Shown piece by piece: positions 15,710-23,837 of a DNA stretch of 25,525 nucleotides. The DNA comes from Lachnospiraceae bacterium UBA3641. GTDB lineage: Bacteria > Bacillota > Clostridia > Lachnospirales > Lachnospiraceae. The translations under genes and the position numbers were made by a program. The notes under the pieces are model-generated. The model did no database searches. It saw only the letters and a list, made by a program, of their open reading frames with translations, and was not told the DNA's origin. Within the stretch, counting starts at the first letter, position 1. The number at the start of each line of letters is the position of its first letter. Location: positions 1-25,525 of the forward strand of contig DFKQ01000042.1 of NCBI GenBank assembly GCA_002373875.1, given 5' to 3'.

Positions 15710-18133
15710 TTACTTAACAACAATGTTTATTATCTTGCCCGGTACGTATATCTCCTTAACCACCTGCTTACCTTCCATAAGCCTGGCCACTCCGTCTATC
15801 TCTCTGGCCTTAGTGAGGGCTGAATCCTTGTCCTCATCCACGGCTATTTCCACGGTCCCGCGAACCTTACCGTTAACCTGGACACCTATTTCAACCGTAT
15901 CATCCTTACACATTGCCTCGTCATATGAAGGCCATGACTCGTAGGCAAGTGTATTATCGTGTGAAAGCTTCTGCCATATCTCCTCACCCATATGAGGGCA
16001 GATACAGGAGAACATCTTAATGAAGTTATCTGCGTATTCCTTCGGGCATTTACCCTCTTTATACACCGCATTTACGAAGATCATCATCTGGGAGATGGCA
16101 GTGTTGAAGGCCAGCTTTTCGAAGTCATCCGTGATCTTCTTAACCGTCTTGTGATATATCTTGTCAAGTGCGGGGACCTTATCATCAGTGATGTCAGCCT
16201 CTTCGGTGAAGAAGTTCCATACCCTGTTTATGAACCTTTTTGCGCCCTCAACACCCTGCTGGCTCCATGGCTTGCTGACCTCAAGCGGGCCCATGAACAT
16301 TTCATACAGCCTAAGGGTATCCGCCCCGTACTCACGGACTATATCCGAAGGATTGACCACGTATTCAGGGTACCTCTTACCCATCTTGATACCGTTCTCA
16401 CCCAGGATCATGCCCTGATGCACAAGCTTTTTAAAGGGTTCCTTAGTGGGCGCAAGCCCCTTATCATACAGGTATCTGTTCCAGATACGCGAATACATGA
16501 GGTGACCTACCGCATGCTCGGGTCCTCCTATATACAGGTCAACCGGCATCCAGTGCTTAAGGAGCTCAGGATTGGCGAATTCCTTATCATTGTCGGGATC
16601 TATATATCTTAAGAAATACCAGCTTGACCCTGCCGAACCGGGCATGGTGGATGTCTCTCTTACACCCTTTATCCCGTTATGATCGTACTGCTTCCACTCG
16701 GTCGCATTCTCAAGGGGTGCCTTGCCGTTCTTACCCTTGTAATCCTCAAGTTCCGGAAGGATAAGGGGAAGCTCATCGTCGTCAAGTACATGTATTTTAC
16801 CGTCATCGGTATGAACCACGGGAACCGGCTCGCCCCAGTAACGCTGGCGGGCGAATATCCACTCGCGGAAGTGGTAATTGACCGTCCTTCTGGCCACTCC
16901 CATCTTCACAAGCTTATCCGTGATGGCTTCTTTGGCCTCCTCAACGGTCATTCCGGTGAATTCCTCCGAGTTAATAAGCTTACAGCCCTTGCCCAGGTAA
17001 TCCTGCTTCTCGAACGCATGCTCCGACACATCCCTGCCGTCGATAACCTGAAGCATGGGAATGTTGTGGGCCTGCGCGTATTCAAAGTCACGCTGGTCAT
17101 GGGAAGGAACCGCCATTACCGCACCCGTTCCATAGCTTGCAAGGACAAAATCGCCGATAAATACCCTTGCCTCCTTGCCGTTTACGGGATTTATACAGGT
17201 TATTCCCTTAAGCTCGCAGCCTGACTTGGTCTTATTAAGTTCGGTACGGTCCATATCGTTCTTCTTAAGCGTCTCATCGATATAGGCCTGAACCTCTTCC
17301 TTATTCTGAATCCTCGGCATAAGGTCCTGAACGATCTTACCGTCGGGAGCCAGTACCATAAAGGTTATACCGTATATGGTCTCGATACAGGTGGTGTAGA
17401 TCGAGAACTCTCCTCCGCCCACGATCTTGAAGTCAACCTCAACTCCTTCCGACTTGCCGATCCAGTTACGCTGTATCTCCTTGGTGGATGTCGGCCAGTC
17501 TATCTCCTCAAGACCTTCCAGCAGCTTCTCGGCAAAGGCCGGCTGGTCGATGACCCACTGCTTCATGTTCTTGCGGACAACGGGATAGCCGCCGCGCTCT
17601 GACTTGCCGTCAATGACCTCGTCATTTGAAAGGACCGTCCCCAGTTCCTCGCACCAGTTGACAGGCATATCTATATACTTGGCATAGCCGTCAAGATAAA
17701 GCTGCTTGAATATCCACTGGGTCCACTTATAGAACTTAGGATCCGAAGTCGCTACCATCTTGCTCCAGTCGTAATCAAAGCCCAGCTCCTTAAGCTGCTT
17801 GGAAAATGTCTTGATATTTTCCTGTGTAAACCCGTTGGGATGGTTTCCTGTCTTAACGGCGTACTGCTCAGCCGGAAGCCCGAAGGAATCATAGCCCATT
17901 GGATGAAGGACATTGTACCCCTGCATCCTCTTCATCCTGGACATGATGTCGGTAGCGGTGTAGCCTTCCGGATGTCCCGCGTGCAGGCCCACTCCCGAAG
18001 GGTAGGGAAACATATCAAGGGCATAGTACTTGGGCTTACTGAAATCCCACACATCGGTCTTGAATGTTTCATTCTTCTCCCAGTACTCCTGCCATTTTTT
18101 TTCTACAGCTGCATGATTGTAAGCTTCTGCCAT
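15710..18133 (-). CDS. leuS: Leucyl-tRNA synthetase
   Basis: Charges tRNA-Leu in the cytosol; 807 aa, normal for bacterial LeuRS. I chose ATG at 18131-18133 (MAEAYNHAAVEKKWQ), which has GGAGAGG 8 nt upstream, over a longer frame starting at 18169. The HIGH motif is HAGHP (51-55) and WIFARQRYWGEPVPV is in the catalytic core. The CP1 editing domain retains GTGAVMAVPSHDQRDFEYA with its conserved Asp (346). Two motifs are unusual: the Thr-rich editing motif reads TTCIET (247-252) instead of TTRPDT, and the KMSKS loop reads KMGKR (583-587) followed by YPEYVVNPSDIV. I recall similar variants in other Lachnospiraceae, so these look like lineage features, not damage. It is a monocistronic unit with its own promoter, structured leader and terminator. 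Confidence 0.96.
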   Translation of the reverse strand: MAEAYNHAAVEKKWQEYWEKNETFKTDVWDFSKPKYYALDMFPYPSGVGLHAGHPEGYTATDIMSRMKRMQGYNVLHPMGYDSFGLPAEQYAVKTGNHPNGFTQENIKTFSKQLKELGFDYDWSKMVATSDPKFYKWTQWIFKQLYLDGYAKYIDMPVNWCEELGTVLSNDEVIDGKSERGGYPVVRKNMKQWVIDQPAFAEKLLEGLEEIDWPTSTKEIQRNWIGKSEGVEVDFKIVGGGEFSIYTTCIETIYGITFMVLAPDGKIVQDLMPRIQNKEEVQAYIDETLKKNDMDRTELNKTKSGCELKGITCINPVNGKEARVFIGDFVLASYGTGAVMAVPSHDQRDFEYAQAHNIPMLQVIDGRDVSEHAFEKQDYLGKGCKLINSEEFTGMTVEEAKEAITDKLVKMGVARRTVNYHFREWIFARQRYWGEPVPVVHTDDGKIHVLDDDELPLILPELEDYKGKNGKAPLENATEWKQYDHNGIKGVRETSTMPGSAGSSWYFLRYIDPDNDKEFANPELLKHWMPVDLYIGGPEHAVGHLMYSRIWNRYLYDKGLAPTKEPFKKLVHQGMILGENGIKMGKRYPEYVVNPSDIVREYGADTLRLYEMFMGPLEVSKPWSQQGVEGAKRFINRVWNFFTEEADITDDKVPALDKIYHKTVKKITDDFEKLAFNTAISQMMIFVNAVYKEGKCPKEYADNFIKMFSCICPHMGEEIWQKLSHDNTLAYESWPSYDEAMCKDDTVEIGVQVNGKVRGTVEIAVDEDKDSALTKAREIDGVARLMEGKQVVKEIYVPGKIINIVVK

Positions 18134-18170
18134 TTTCTCGTCCTCTCCTAACATAAGAATAACTTGCAAC

Positions 18171-18303
18171 TATTCAGAACAGCACAAAAATCTTAAAATA
18201 TCAGACGTCAAGCTGGCTTGTAAGGCTGATATTTTATAAATTTATGTATTGGACGAATCCAAAACAGCGAAAAATGCGAAGCATTTTGAGCCTGTTCCGA
18301 ATA
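18171..18303 (-). promoter_or_regulatory. Structured 5' leader of leuS (candidate cis-regulatory RNA)
   Basis: From about 10 nt after the predicted start site nearly to the ribosome binding site, the transcript can fold into a closed multi-branch structure. The ends TATTCGGAACAG (18303-18292) and CTGTTCTGAATA (18182-18171) pair over 12 bp with one G-U. Inside are hairpin A (AAAATGC-TTC-GCATTTT, 18287-18271) and hairpin B (AAAATATCAG with CTGATATTTT, 18235-18195). The GAACAG of the outer helix can also pair with CTGTT at 18267-18263 to extend hairpin A, so two mutually exclusive folds exist. I see no T-box sequence (GGTGGNACCGCG-like). It could also be a small MITE with inverted ends that landed in the leader. 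Confidence 0.5.
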
Positions 18304-18320
18304 TTTACAATAACTTTTAT

Positions 18321-18348
18321 ATTTTAGCAGACTCTGTGACAGTGTCAA
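18321..18348 (-). promoter_or_regulatory. leuS promoter (extended -10)
   Basis: On the minus strand a perfect TTGACA (18343-18348) is followed by 16 bp and TAAAAT (18321-18326), with TG one base upstream of the -10. This is one of the best promoter matches in the window. The start site would fall near 18314, giving a leader of about 180 nt before the leuS ATG. No terminator was seen between the paaK stop and this promoter. Confidence 0.7.
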
Positions 18349-18384
18349 GAAACCGCTGCCATACAGGATGATACCCGTCAGTAT

Positions 18385-19626
18385 TTAATCACCGCGGTGG
18401 TCAAATACCCTGCGTGTCTTTTTCTCGGATCTGGGCAGCGTATTGATTGAGACTATCGTTACCTTGGGTGTCACGTTCAGCCTGGACTTGAAGAGCTTCT
18501 TGATCTCTTCCGCAGTTGAAGCAAAATCAACCCTTCCTTCGGCCTCTGCCGTTACCATGATGATATCCCTGTTTCTGCTCTCATCGTGAGCTATATCTAT
18601 CTTGTATTCGCTGGATACGCCGTCAACAAGGCCGAGCACCTCTTCAACCTGACTGGGGAACATATTCACGCCATGTACCTTAAACATGTCATCACTTCTT
18701 CCCTTGATGGTGGCAAGCCGCGGATAATGCCTGCCGCAGCTGCATTCTTCGGGAATGATCCTTGACAGATCATGTGTACGGAAGCGTATGAGCGGTGCTC
18801 CCTCTTTCACAAGAGTAGTGATAACGATCTCTCCCTCTTCTCCGTCCGGAAGCACTTCCAGAGTTACAGGATCTATTATCTCCGTGTACAGATAATCATC
18901 AAAGATATGCATTCCGGTATGTCCGGGACAATTGATCCCGATACCCGGTCCGTATATCTCGGTAAGTCCATATATATCATAAAGCTCTATGCCAAGCTCA
19001 TTGGCAATATAATTCCTTTTGGCTTCACTCCACCGTTCCGAACCGATCACGCCTTTTTTAAGGCTTATCTCATTCTTGAGCCCGCGCTTATTGATCTCTT
19101 CGGCCAACAAAAGAGCATACGAGGATGTTGCGCAGATAACGGTGGATTTCAGATCAACCATCATCTGAAGCTGTTTCTCCGTATTTCCCGGTCCCATGGG
19201 AATAGCCATTGCACCCAGCTTCTCGCAGCCTGCCTGAAAACCTATACCTGCCGTCCACAGGCCGTATCCCGGCGTTATCTGAATCCTGTCCCTGCTTGTT
19301 ATCCCTGCTATCTCATAGCATCTGGCAAACATGGTAGCCCAATCCTCAACATCCTTAGCGGTATAAGGAATGATCACAGGCTTGCCCGTAGTTCCTGATG
19401 ATGAATGAATGCGTACCACCTCTTCATCGGGTACCGCCTGTATCCCCAGTGGATATGCATTCCTCAGATCAGCCTTATCCGTAAAGGGTATCTTCTCAAA
19501 TTCCTCCGGGGATGTCACCTCCGTGATTCCTGCCTTCCGGTACACTTCACTGTAGTAATTCCCGCTTTCCATGATACGTCTTAACTGTTTGTTGACAAGT
19601 TCAAGCTGTTTTTCGTTAATTTTCAT
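18385..19626 (-). CDS. paaK: Phenylacetate-CoA ligase (PaaK-type aryl-CoA ligase)
   Basis: An AMP-forming acyl-CoA ligase of about 413 aa, the usual PaaK length. It shows the phosphate loop HSSSGTTGKP (74-83), YDIYGLTEIYGPG (216-228), the adenosine-binding region LIRFRTHDLSR and the C-terminal domain GRSDDMFKVHGVNMFPSQVEE. Substrates are phenylacetate, indoleacetate or related aryl acids. The ATG at 19624-19626 has GAGGTG 5 nt upstream and is preferred to a GTG two codons earlier. It lies 9 nt after iorB. In anaerobes, PaaK beside IorAB converts between aryl-pyruvates, aryl-acetyl-CoA and aryl acids; run in the ligase direction it activates acids for reductive carboxylation to amino acids, and in reverse it could conserve ATP. 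Direction cannot be read from the sequence. Confidence 0.93.
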   Translation of the reverse strand: MKINEKQLELVNKQLRRIMESGNYYSEVYRKAGITEVTSPEEFEKIPFTDKADLRNAYPLGIQAVPDEEVVRIHSSSGTTGKPVIIPYTAKDVEDWATMFARCYEIAGITSRDRIQITPGYGLWTAGIGFQAGCEKLGAMAIPMGPGNTEKQLQMMVDLKSTVICATSSYALLLAEEINKRGLKNEISLKKGVIGSERWSEAKRNYIANELGIELYDIYGLTEIYGPGIGINCPGHTGMHIFDDYLYTEIIDPVTLEVLPDGEEGEIVITTLVKEGAPLIRFRTHDLSRIIPEECSCGRHYPRLATIKGRSDDMFKVHGVNMFPSQVEEVLGLVDGVSSEYKIDIAHDESRNRDIIMVTAEAEGRVDFASTAEEIKKLFKSRLNVTPKVTIVSINTLPRSEKKTRRVFDHRGD

Positions 19627-19635
19627 GATCACACC

Positions 19636-20244
19636 TCACATAATCTGTCCGGTAAGGGCCTCTTCCCTGCCGAACTCCAAACCTACATTAAATGCTTCTT
19701 TATTTATTCCGGTATATTTAGCCGGAACCCTTTTCTCGATCTGTTCAAGAAGAATATCCTCCGATATTCCCAGTCTATTGCTTCCTGCAGCTATTCCAAG
19801 TATTACGATGTTGAAAAATCTTGACGAACCGAAGGGAGCACATACCCTGTCGGCATCCACAAATATACAGGTGCATTTATCTGCAAGATACCTGACCATT
19901 TTGCTTCCGTCATAGCCGGTTTCCGCCAACGATTCTGTTACCGGCCTTATTGCAGCGGTATTTACTATCGCAGTAGCACCCTTTTGAAGATATCCGAGAT
20001 TCCTTACCGCCTCCGCCGGTTCGAAGGCCAATAGCAGATCAGCCCTTCCCCGAGGAATAAGGGGAGAATAAACACTGTCTCCGATCCTGACATGACTTGT
20101 CACCGAACCTCCACGTTGAGCCATACCTATTGTTTCCGCCGAGTGTATCTGATAACCCGCAATCGATGCAGAAGCCGCTATGATCTTGGATGCCAGTACG
20201 GTCCCCTGCCCGCCGACACCGCATATAAGTATATCTTTATTCAT
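19636..20244 (-). CDS. iorB: Indolepyruvate:ferredoxin oxidoreductase, beta subunit
   Basis: A 202-aa gamma/beta-type subunit of the 2-oxoacid:ferredoxin oxidoreductase family. The N-terminal DILICGVGGQGTVLASKII (4-22) is the CoA-binding-domain signature, followed by MAQRGGSVTSHVRIG (41-55) and PRGRADLLLAFEP. It pairs with IorA to oxidise indolepyruvate, phenylpyruvate or hydroxyphenylpyruvate with CoA to the aryl-acetyl-CoA, CO2 and reduced ferredoxin. The start ATG overlaps the end of iorA by 8 nt (ATGAATAA) and has AGGAGG 8 nt upstream, so the subunits are translationally coupled in equal amounts. Confidence 0.95.
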   Translation of the reverse strand: MNKDILICGVGGQGTVLASKIIAASASIAGYQIHSAETIGMAQRGGSVTSHVRIGDSVYSPLIPRGRADLLLAFEPAEAVRNLGYLQKGATAIVNTAAIRPVTESLAETGYDGSKMVRYLADKCTCIFVDADRVCAPFGSSRFFNIVILGIAAGSNRLGISEDILLEQIEKRVPAKYTGINKEAFNVGLEFGREEALTGQIM

Positions 20245-22033
20245 TTGGGCCGCCTCCTATCGCAGATACCGGACATACATGACTGCATAAGCCGCAGCCC
20301 GTACACATGTTCTCATCTGTCCTGACACGCCCTTCGGCTATTATGATCGCCGGACAGCCGGTTTCCTTAATACACTTTTTACAGTTAACGCATTTTGAAG
20401 GATCGATGCTGCATTTAGCCTGTGGTTTTGAAACGGCTATGCAGGGTGACCTGAATATGATCGCCTTGACACCTTTTTGCTCTACCGCCTCCTTAATGGC
20501 AGTCACGGATGCCTTAAGGTCAAGAGGATCTACGGTTACAATGCTCTTAACGCCTATACCGTCCAGAACCTTGGCAATATCAACCTTGTCCACAATATTA
20601 CCCATCATGTTTTTACCCGTCCCCGGATGCGGCTGATGTCCTGTCATCGCAGTCGTTGAATTATCGAGCACACACAGGATCATATCCGCCTCATTATACA
20701 CAGCGTTAACAACTCCGGTCATCCCGGATGCGAAAAAGGTGGAATCCCCGACAAATGCGAAACATACAGCATCATCTGAGGTATGTGCAAACCCCTGGGC
20801 CATCGTGATCCCGGCTCCCATGCACAGGCATGTATCGACCATATCAAGGGGCATTGCATTTCCCAGGGTATAACATCCTATGTCTCCGCAAAAGATCGCT
20901 TTCCTGCCCTCCATTGCCTTTTTTACGGCATAAAAGGATGCTCTGTGGGGACAGCCTGCGCATAAGACCGGCGGCCTGACCGGAAGTTGCGGGGCATCCC
21001 CTGTATCGATCAATTCTACCGACAGCTCAATATCAAGAAATCCGCTCAGGATTCCGGCTGCCAGTTCGGTACTCATCTCACCATTTTGCGGAACACTGCC
21101 GTCAAGCTTCCCATGAACAGTGATGTTCAGATGATGCATACCGGCCGTTTTAAGTATCTGTTCCTCAAGATAAGGGCTCAGTTCTTCGATGCACAGTACC
21201 TCACTCACGCCCGACATGGCATGAAGAATGAACTCCCGCGGGAACGGGAAGGCTGTTGCGATCCTTATTATCCTTATGTCCTGCCTGTCCTTAAGACATT
21301 CCTTAACATAAGCATAGCTTACCCCCGATGTAACTACCGCTTTTGGTGATGTTCCTTCGACATGGTTAAACCGATACTTCGAAAAATCTACGGCTATCCC
21401 TGCATTTCTTTCCTCGATCATACCATGATTCATATATGATAATCCCGGAAAAACCACCCACCTCTTCGAATCCTTTATAAAGCCTTCATATTTCCACGGA
21501 CTAAAGGAGTCAGGAACATCTATGGATACATATGCATGGCATATCCTGGTGGTAGGTCTTAAAAGAACCGGTGTATGATACTTCTCTGAGCACTCAAAGG
21601 CATCACCTGTCATGGCGAATGCCTCCTCGGGTGTTGACGGATCAAACACCGGTATCCTGCAAAAATCAGCGAACCGTCTGGTATCCTGCTCAGTCTGTGA
21701 TGAGATGGGACCCGGATCATCCGCGCTTACTATTACAAGTCCGCCCTTTACACCTACATAAGCAAGGGACATGAGCGCATCCGAGGCCACGTTCAAGCCC
21801 ACCTGTTTCATCGTAACCAGCGCCCTCGCTCCGCTGTATGCCGCTGCCGCCGCGACCTCCAGCGCTGCCTTCTCATTTACCGACCACTCAAGGTATACAC
21901 CCTCATGCGGGTACTTGTAAACCGTCTCTACTATCTCGGAGGATGGCGTTCCCGGATATCCCGAAACAAGATTCACGCCGGAACACAATGCCCCAAGAGC
22001 AATGGCCCCGTTACCCATAATATATTCCTTCAT
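20237..22033 (-). CDS. iorA: Indolepyruvate:ferredoxin oxidoreductase, alpha subunit
   Basis: A 598-aa thiamine-diphosphate and iron-sulfur subunit. The N-terminal pyrimidine-binding domain shows LVSGYPGTPSSEIVETV (22-38) and WSVNEKAALEVAAAAAYSGARAL. The middle has CAGCPHRASFY, then the TPP-binding half with FCGDIGCYTLG, GAGITMAQG and GDSTFFASGMTG, ending in DNSTTAMTGHQPHPG. The C-terminus is a double [4Fe-4S] ferredoxin domain: CVNCKKCIKETGCP (first cluster, with the longer spacing usual for IorA) and CTGCGLCSHVCP. All cofactor residues are present. AGGAGA lies 4 nt before the ATG. It is first in a tight iorA-iorB-paaK operon for fermentation or synthesis of aromatic amino acids. Confidence 0.96.
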   Translation of the reverse strand: MKEYIMGNGAIALGALCSGVNLVSGYPGTPSSEIVETVYKYPHEGVYLEWSVNEKAALEVAAAAAYSGARALVTMKQVGLNVASDALMSLAYVGVKGGLVIVSADDPGPISSQTEQDTRRFADFCRIPVFDPSTPEEAFAMTGDAFECSEKYHTPVLLRPTTRICHAYVSIDVPDSFSPWKYEGFIKDSKRWVVFPGLSYMNHGMIEERNAGIAVDFSKYRFNHVEGTSPKAVVTSGVSYAYVKECLKDRQDIRIIRIATAFPFPREFILHAMSGVSEVLCIEELSPYLEEQILKTAGMHHLNITVHGKLDGSVPQNGEMSTELAAGILSGFLDIELSVELIDTGDAPQLPVRPPVLCAGCPHRASFYAVKKAMEGRKAIFCGDIGCYTLGNAMPLDMVDTCLCMGAGITMAQGFAHTSDDAVCFAFVGDSTFFASGMTGVVNAVYNEADMILCVLDNSTTAMTGHQPHPGTGKNMMGNIVDKVDIAKVLDGIGVKSIVTVDPLDLKASVTAIKEAVEQKGVKAIIFRSPCIAVSKPQAKCSIDPSKCVNCKKCIKETGCPAIIIAEGRVRTDENMCTGCGLCSHVCPVSAIGGGPNE

Positions 22034-22059
22034 CAGTCTCCTACATTCTCCTCTCGTTT

Positions 22060-22073
22060 CCGCTTTACAGCGG
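22060..22073 (-). other. Small GNRA-type hairpin in the iorA leader
   Basis: The transcript contains CCGCT-GTAA-AGCGG, a perfect 5-bp stem closed by a GUAA tetraloop, about 27 nt before the iorA start. Between it and the start lies an AGAGGAGA followed directly by ATG TAG (22046-22041), a start-stop minimal frame. Either could modulate initiation, but the elements are short enough to be chance. Confidence 0.35.
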
Positions 22074-22094
22074 TATTGCTCAAATGCCCAAACA

Positions 22095-22123
22095 ATAATA
22101 CCATAAAATCGACGACCCGAAAA
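22095..22123 (-). promoter_or_regulatory. Candidate promoter of iorA-iorB-paaK
   Basis: TATTAT (22095-22100) with a TG one base upstream is an extended -10. At a 17-bp spacing the -35 would be TTTTCG (22118-22123), a poor match that coincides with the loop of the hairpin at 22107-22134. The start site would lie about 55 nt before iorA. Confidence 0.45.
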
Positions 22124-22134
22124 GGTCGCCGATT
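22107..22134 (-). terminator. Hairpin terminator after the GGDEF gene
   Basis: The transcript reads AATCGGCGACC, a six-base loop and GGTCGTCGATT, giving an 11-bp stem with one G-U pair, then TTATGG. It lies about 100 nt after the GGDEF stop and just before the iorA promoter. The U-tract is short (UU within the stem plus UU after), so termination may be partial. Confidence 0.65.
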
Positions 22135-22237
22135 ATAAATGATCCCTCAACAGATATATCCCTGATTTATCTTCCGGAGATCAGCTTGAAAAGCTCGAAA
22201 CGCATCGGGCTTATGCTGAACCTTACCCTCTTGCGTC

Positions 22238-23791
22238 CTAGCGTCTTCTCTCTATACCCTTTTCCTTGTAGTATTTCTCCTTTTCATTATACATATCCGC
22301 ATCAGCCATATGCTCAAGATCATCCACTGAGAGCTCGGGCTTTGACCTGTGTGCGGCGTAACCGACGGACATGGCTATTTCGTCGTTATAGATACCGTGC
22401 CATTCATCCGATTTGCTCTTTATGGATGACCGTATGCTTTCGGGATCATCCGTATGGATAACGGCCATAAATTCGTCACCGCCGGTCCTGTACACCTTAC
22501 CCTTGCTTCCGAACGACAGGGCCAGGCAATCGGCCGCACCCTTTATAAGTTCATCCCCTGCCGCATGTCCCTTGGTGTCATTTACCTTCTTGAGGCCGTT
22601 AACATCTATTGAGAATAATACTAAATCATCCGCCAGCTCACCGTTCCTGTATTCCTTAAGGTCTTCATCATAACACCTGCGGTTGAAGAGTCTGGTCATC
22701 TCATCCGTCAGGGATATTCTAATAAGATGCTCTTCCCTTCTCTTTTCCTCATCCACATTTCTGGTGGTGTATATGACTATATTAGGTATGCCGTCCAGGG
22801 TCGAATCCACGGTGATATACTGGGCCCTGAACCATCCTGACACCACATCTATGAAATCGGCGCTTATGAGCTTCTTGTGGGACAGCCTGGCCCGCACGGT
22901 CTTTATATTGGTAAAGGTCAGGAATTCTTCCATCTGATCGGGCATCACCTGATTCTTAAGCCGCTGGTTCATAAGTGTATGAGTCTGGGAATTCATGTCG
23001 ATACCATGCTTCTTCTGTTCGGAATCCCTCAGTGACATCTCGGTATTATTGACAAAATCAATGAGATTGACGTTGTCATATATCTCCGCCATTGAATCCA
23101 GTATATCCATCTTCTCCCTCATAAGGGATTCGCTCTCGCCGATGACATCCGACTGCCTTAACAGCTCACCGAAATAATCCGACATCAGCTTCAAGATCAT
23201 ATAACCTGCCGCCAGCATGATAACGTTTTCTATGGTGAAGCCTCCGGCAACATCGGTAAAATATGTGAGGGCACTGTCATAATCACCCCTCAGGGATGCG
23301 TAATGCGGCGCCGTAAACCAGGTTACCGCGATCATGGATAGGTAATTTAGGGCAAGTGAATAAAAGTAGATAGCCCTGTCACAGTAGAGAAGGCTCATAA
23401 GGGGTACCAGAAACCAGGTCAGGTATATGTTCACATCGGAGGCATTCATATAAACAAGCAAAAGATCCATGGCCGTAAGGGCGTATATACCTGTTATCAG
23501 GGAGTCCGGCAGCTTGTTTCGAAGGAGGTAATGAACGACCGCAACGGCCGCAACAACAATGGATACCCATAAGCAGGTGGAGTAGCTGACATCCTTAAAG
23601 AATCCGGCCTTTATTCCTATGGCAATTGCAGGCCCCGTAATCACGAAGAAACACAGTACGATATTAAGATATTTGTTGACCCTTATCCTGTTTCTTCGCA
23701 TAAATCCTTCATAATCAGTCTCCTGCGCATCCTTGTTTATCTCTTCCATTTCCCGACATCCCCTTTTGTTTTTTGTTTTATGATCCGCCAT
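22238..23791 (-). CDS. Membrane-bound diguanylate cyclase (GGDEF protein)
   Basis: A 517-aa signalling protein that makes cyclic di-GMP from two GTP. Five or six membrane helices lie between about 41 and 205 (YLNIVLCFFVITGPAIAIG, WVSIVVAAVAVVHYLL and others) and form a sensor region of no recognised family. A helical linker (about 210-260) and a PAS-like segment (about 270-350) lead to the cyclase domain (about 355-510): LTDEMTRLFNRRCYDEDL, FSIDVNGLKKVNDTKGHAAGDELI and the catalytic RTGGDEF (435-441). The RxxD inhibitory site usually found a few residues before GGDEF is absent. The first ATG has AAGGA only 2 nt away; an ATG at 23749 has GGGGA 9 nt upstream and may be the true start. It stands alone between two hairpins; no EAL or PilZ partner is near. 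Confidence 0.92.
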   Translation of the reverse strand: MADHKTKNKRGCREMEEINKDAQETDYEGFMRRNRIRVNKYLNIVLCFFVITGPAIAIGIKAGFFKDVSYSTCLWVSIVVAAVAVVHYLLRNKLPDSLITGIYALTAMDLLLVYMNASDVNIYLTWFLVPLMSLLYCDRAIYFYSLALNYLSMIAVTWFTAPHYASLRGDYDSALTYFTDVAGGFTIENVIMLAAGYMILKLMSDYFGELLRQSDVIGESESLMREKMDILDSMAEIYDNVNLIDFVNNTEMSLRDSEQKKHGIDMNSQTHTLMNQRLKNQVMPDQMEEFLTFTNIKTVRARLSHKKLISADFIDVVSGWFRAQYITVDSTLDGIPNIVIYTTRNVDEEKRREEHLIRISLTDEMTRLFNRRCYDEDLKEYRNGELADDLVLFSIDVNGLKKVNDTKGHAAGDELIKGAADCLALSFGSKGKVYRTGGDEFMAVIHTDDPESIRSSIKSKSDEWHGIYNDEIAMSVGYAAHRSKPELSVDDLEHMADADMYNEKEKYYKEKGIERRR

Positions 23792-23808
23792 ATTCCTTAC
23801 AAGGGTTC

Positions 23809-23837
23809 ATCATATCATAAGACCGACGGCCTGAAAA
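23809..23837 (-). promoter_or_regulatory. Candidate promoter of the GGDEF gene
   Basis: TTTTCA (23832-23837), a 17-bp spacer and TATGAT (23809-23814) lie 18-46 nt before the first ATG. The -35 hexamer is the loop of the terminator hairpin at 23819-23849, so terminator and promoter overlap. If the ATG at 23749 is used the leader is about 55 nt. Confidence 0.4.

Noticed and set aside
16679..17224. Plus-strand 181-codon frame, with a similar 206-codon frame at 15992-16612, within leuS
   Set aside because: Both are antisense to conserved LeuRS motifs and show no protein features of their own.
15710..18169. Longer leuS frame starting at 18169
   Set aside because: The extra 12 residues lack conservation, and the internal ATG at 18133 has a strong binding site and the expected LeuRS N-terminus.
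18385..18405. GC-rich ACCGCGGTGGT-like word near the paaK end, resembling a T-box core
   Set aside because: It encodes the last residues of PaaK (FDHRGD), lies upstream of the leuS promoter and has no accompanying specifier stem.
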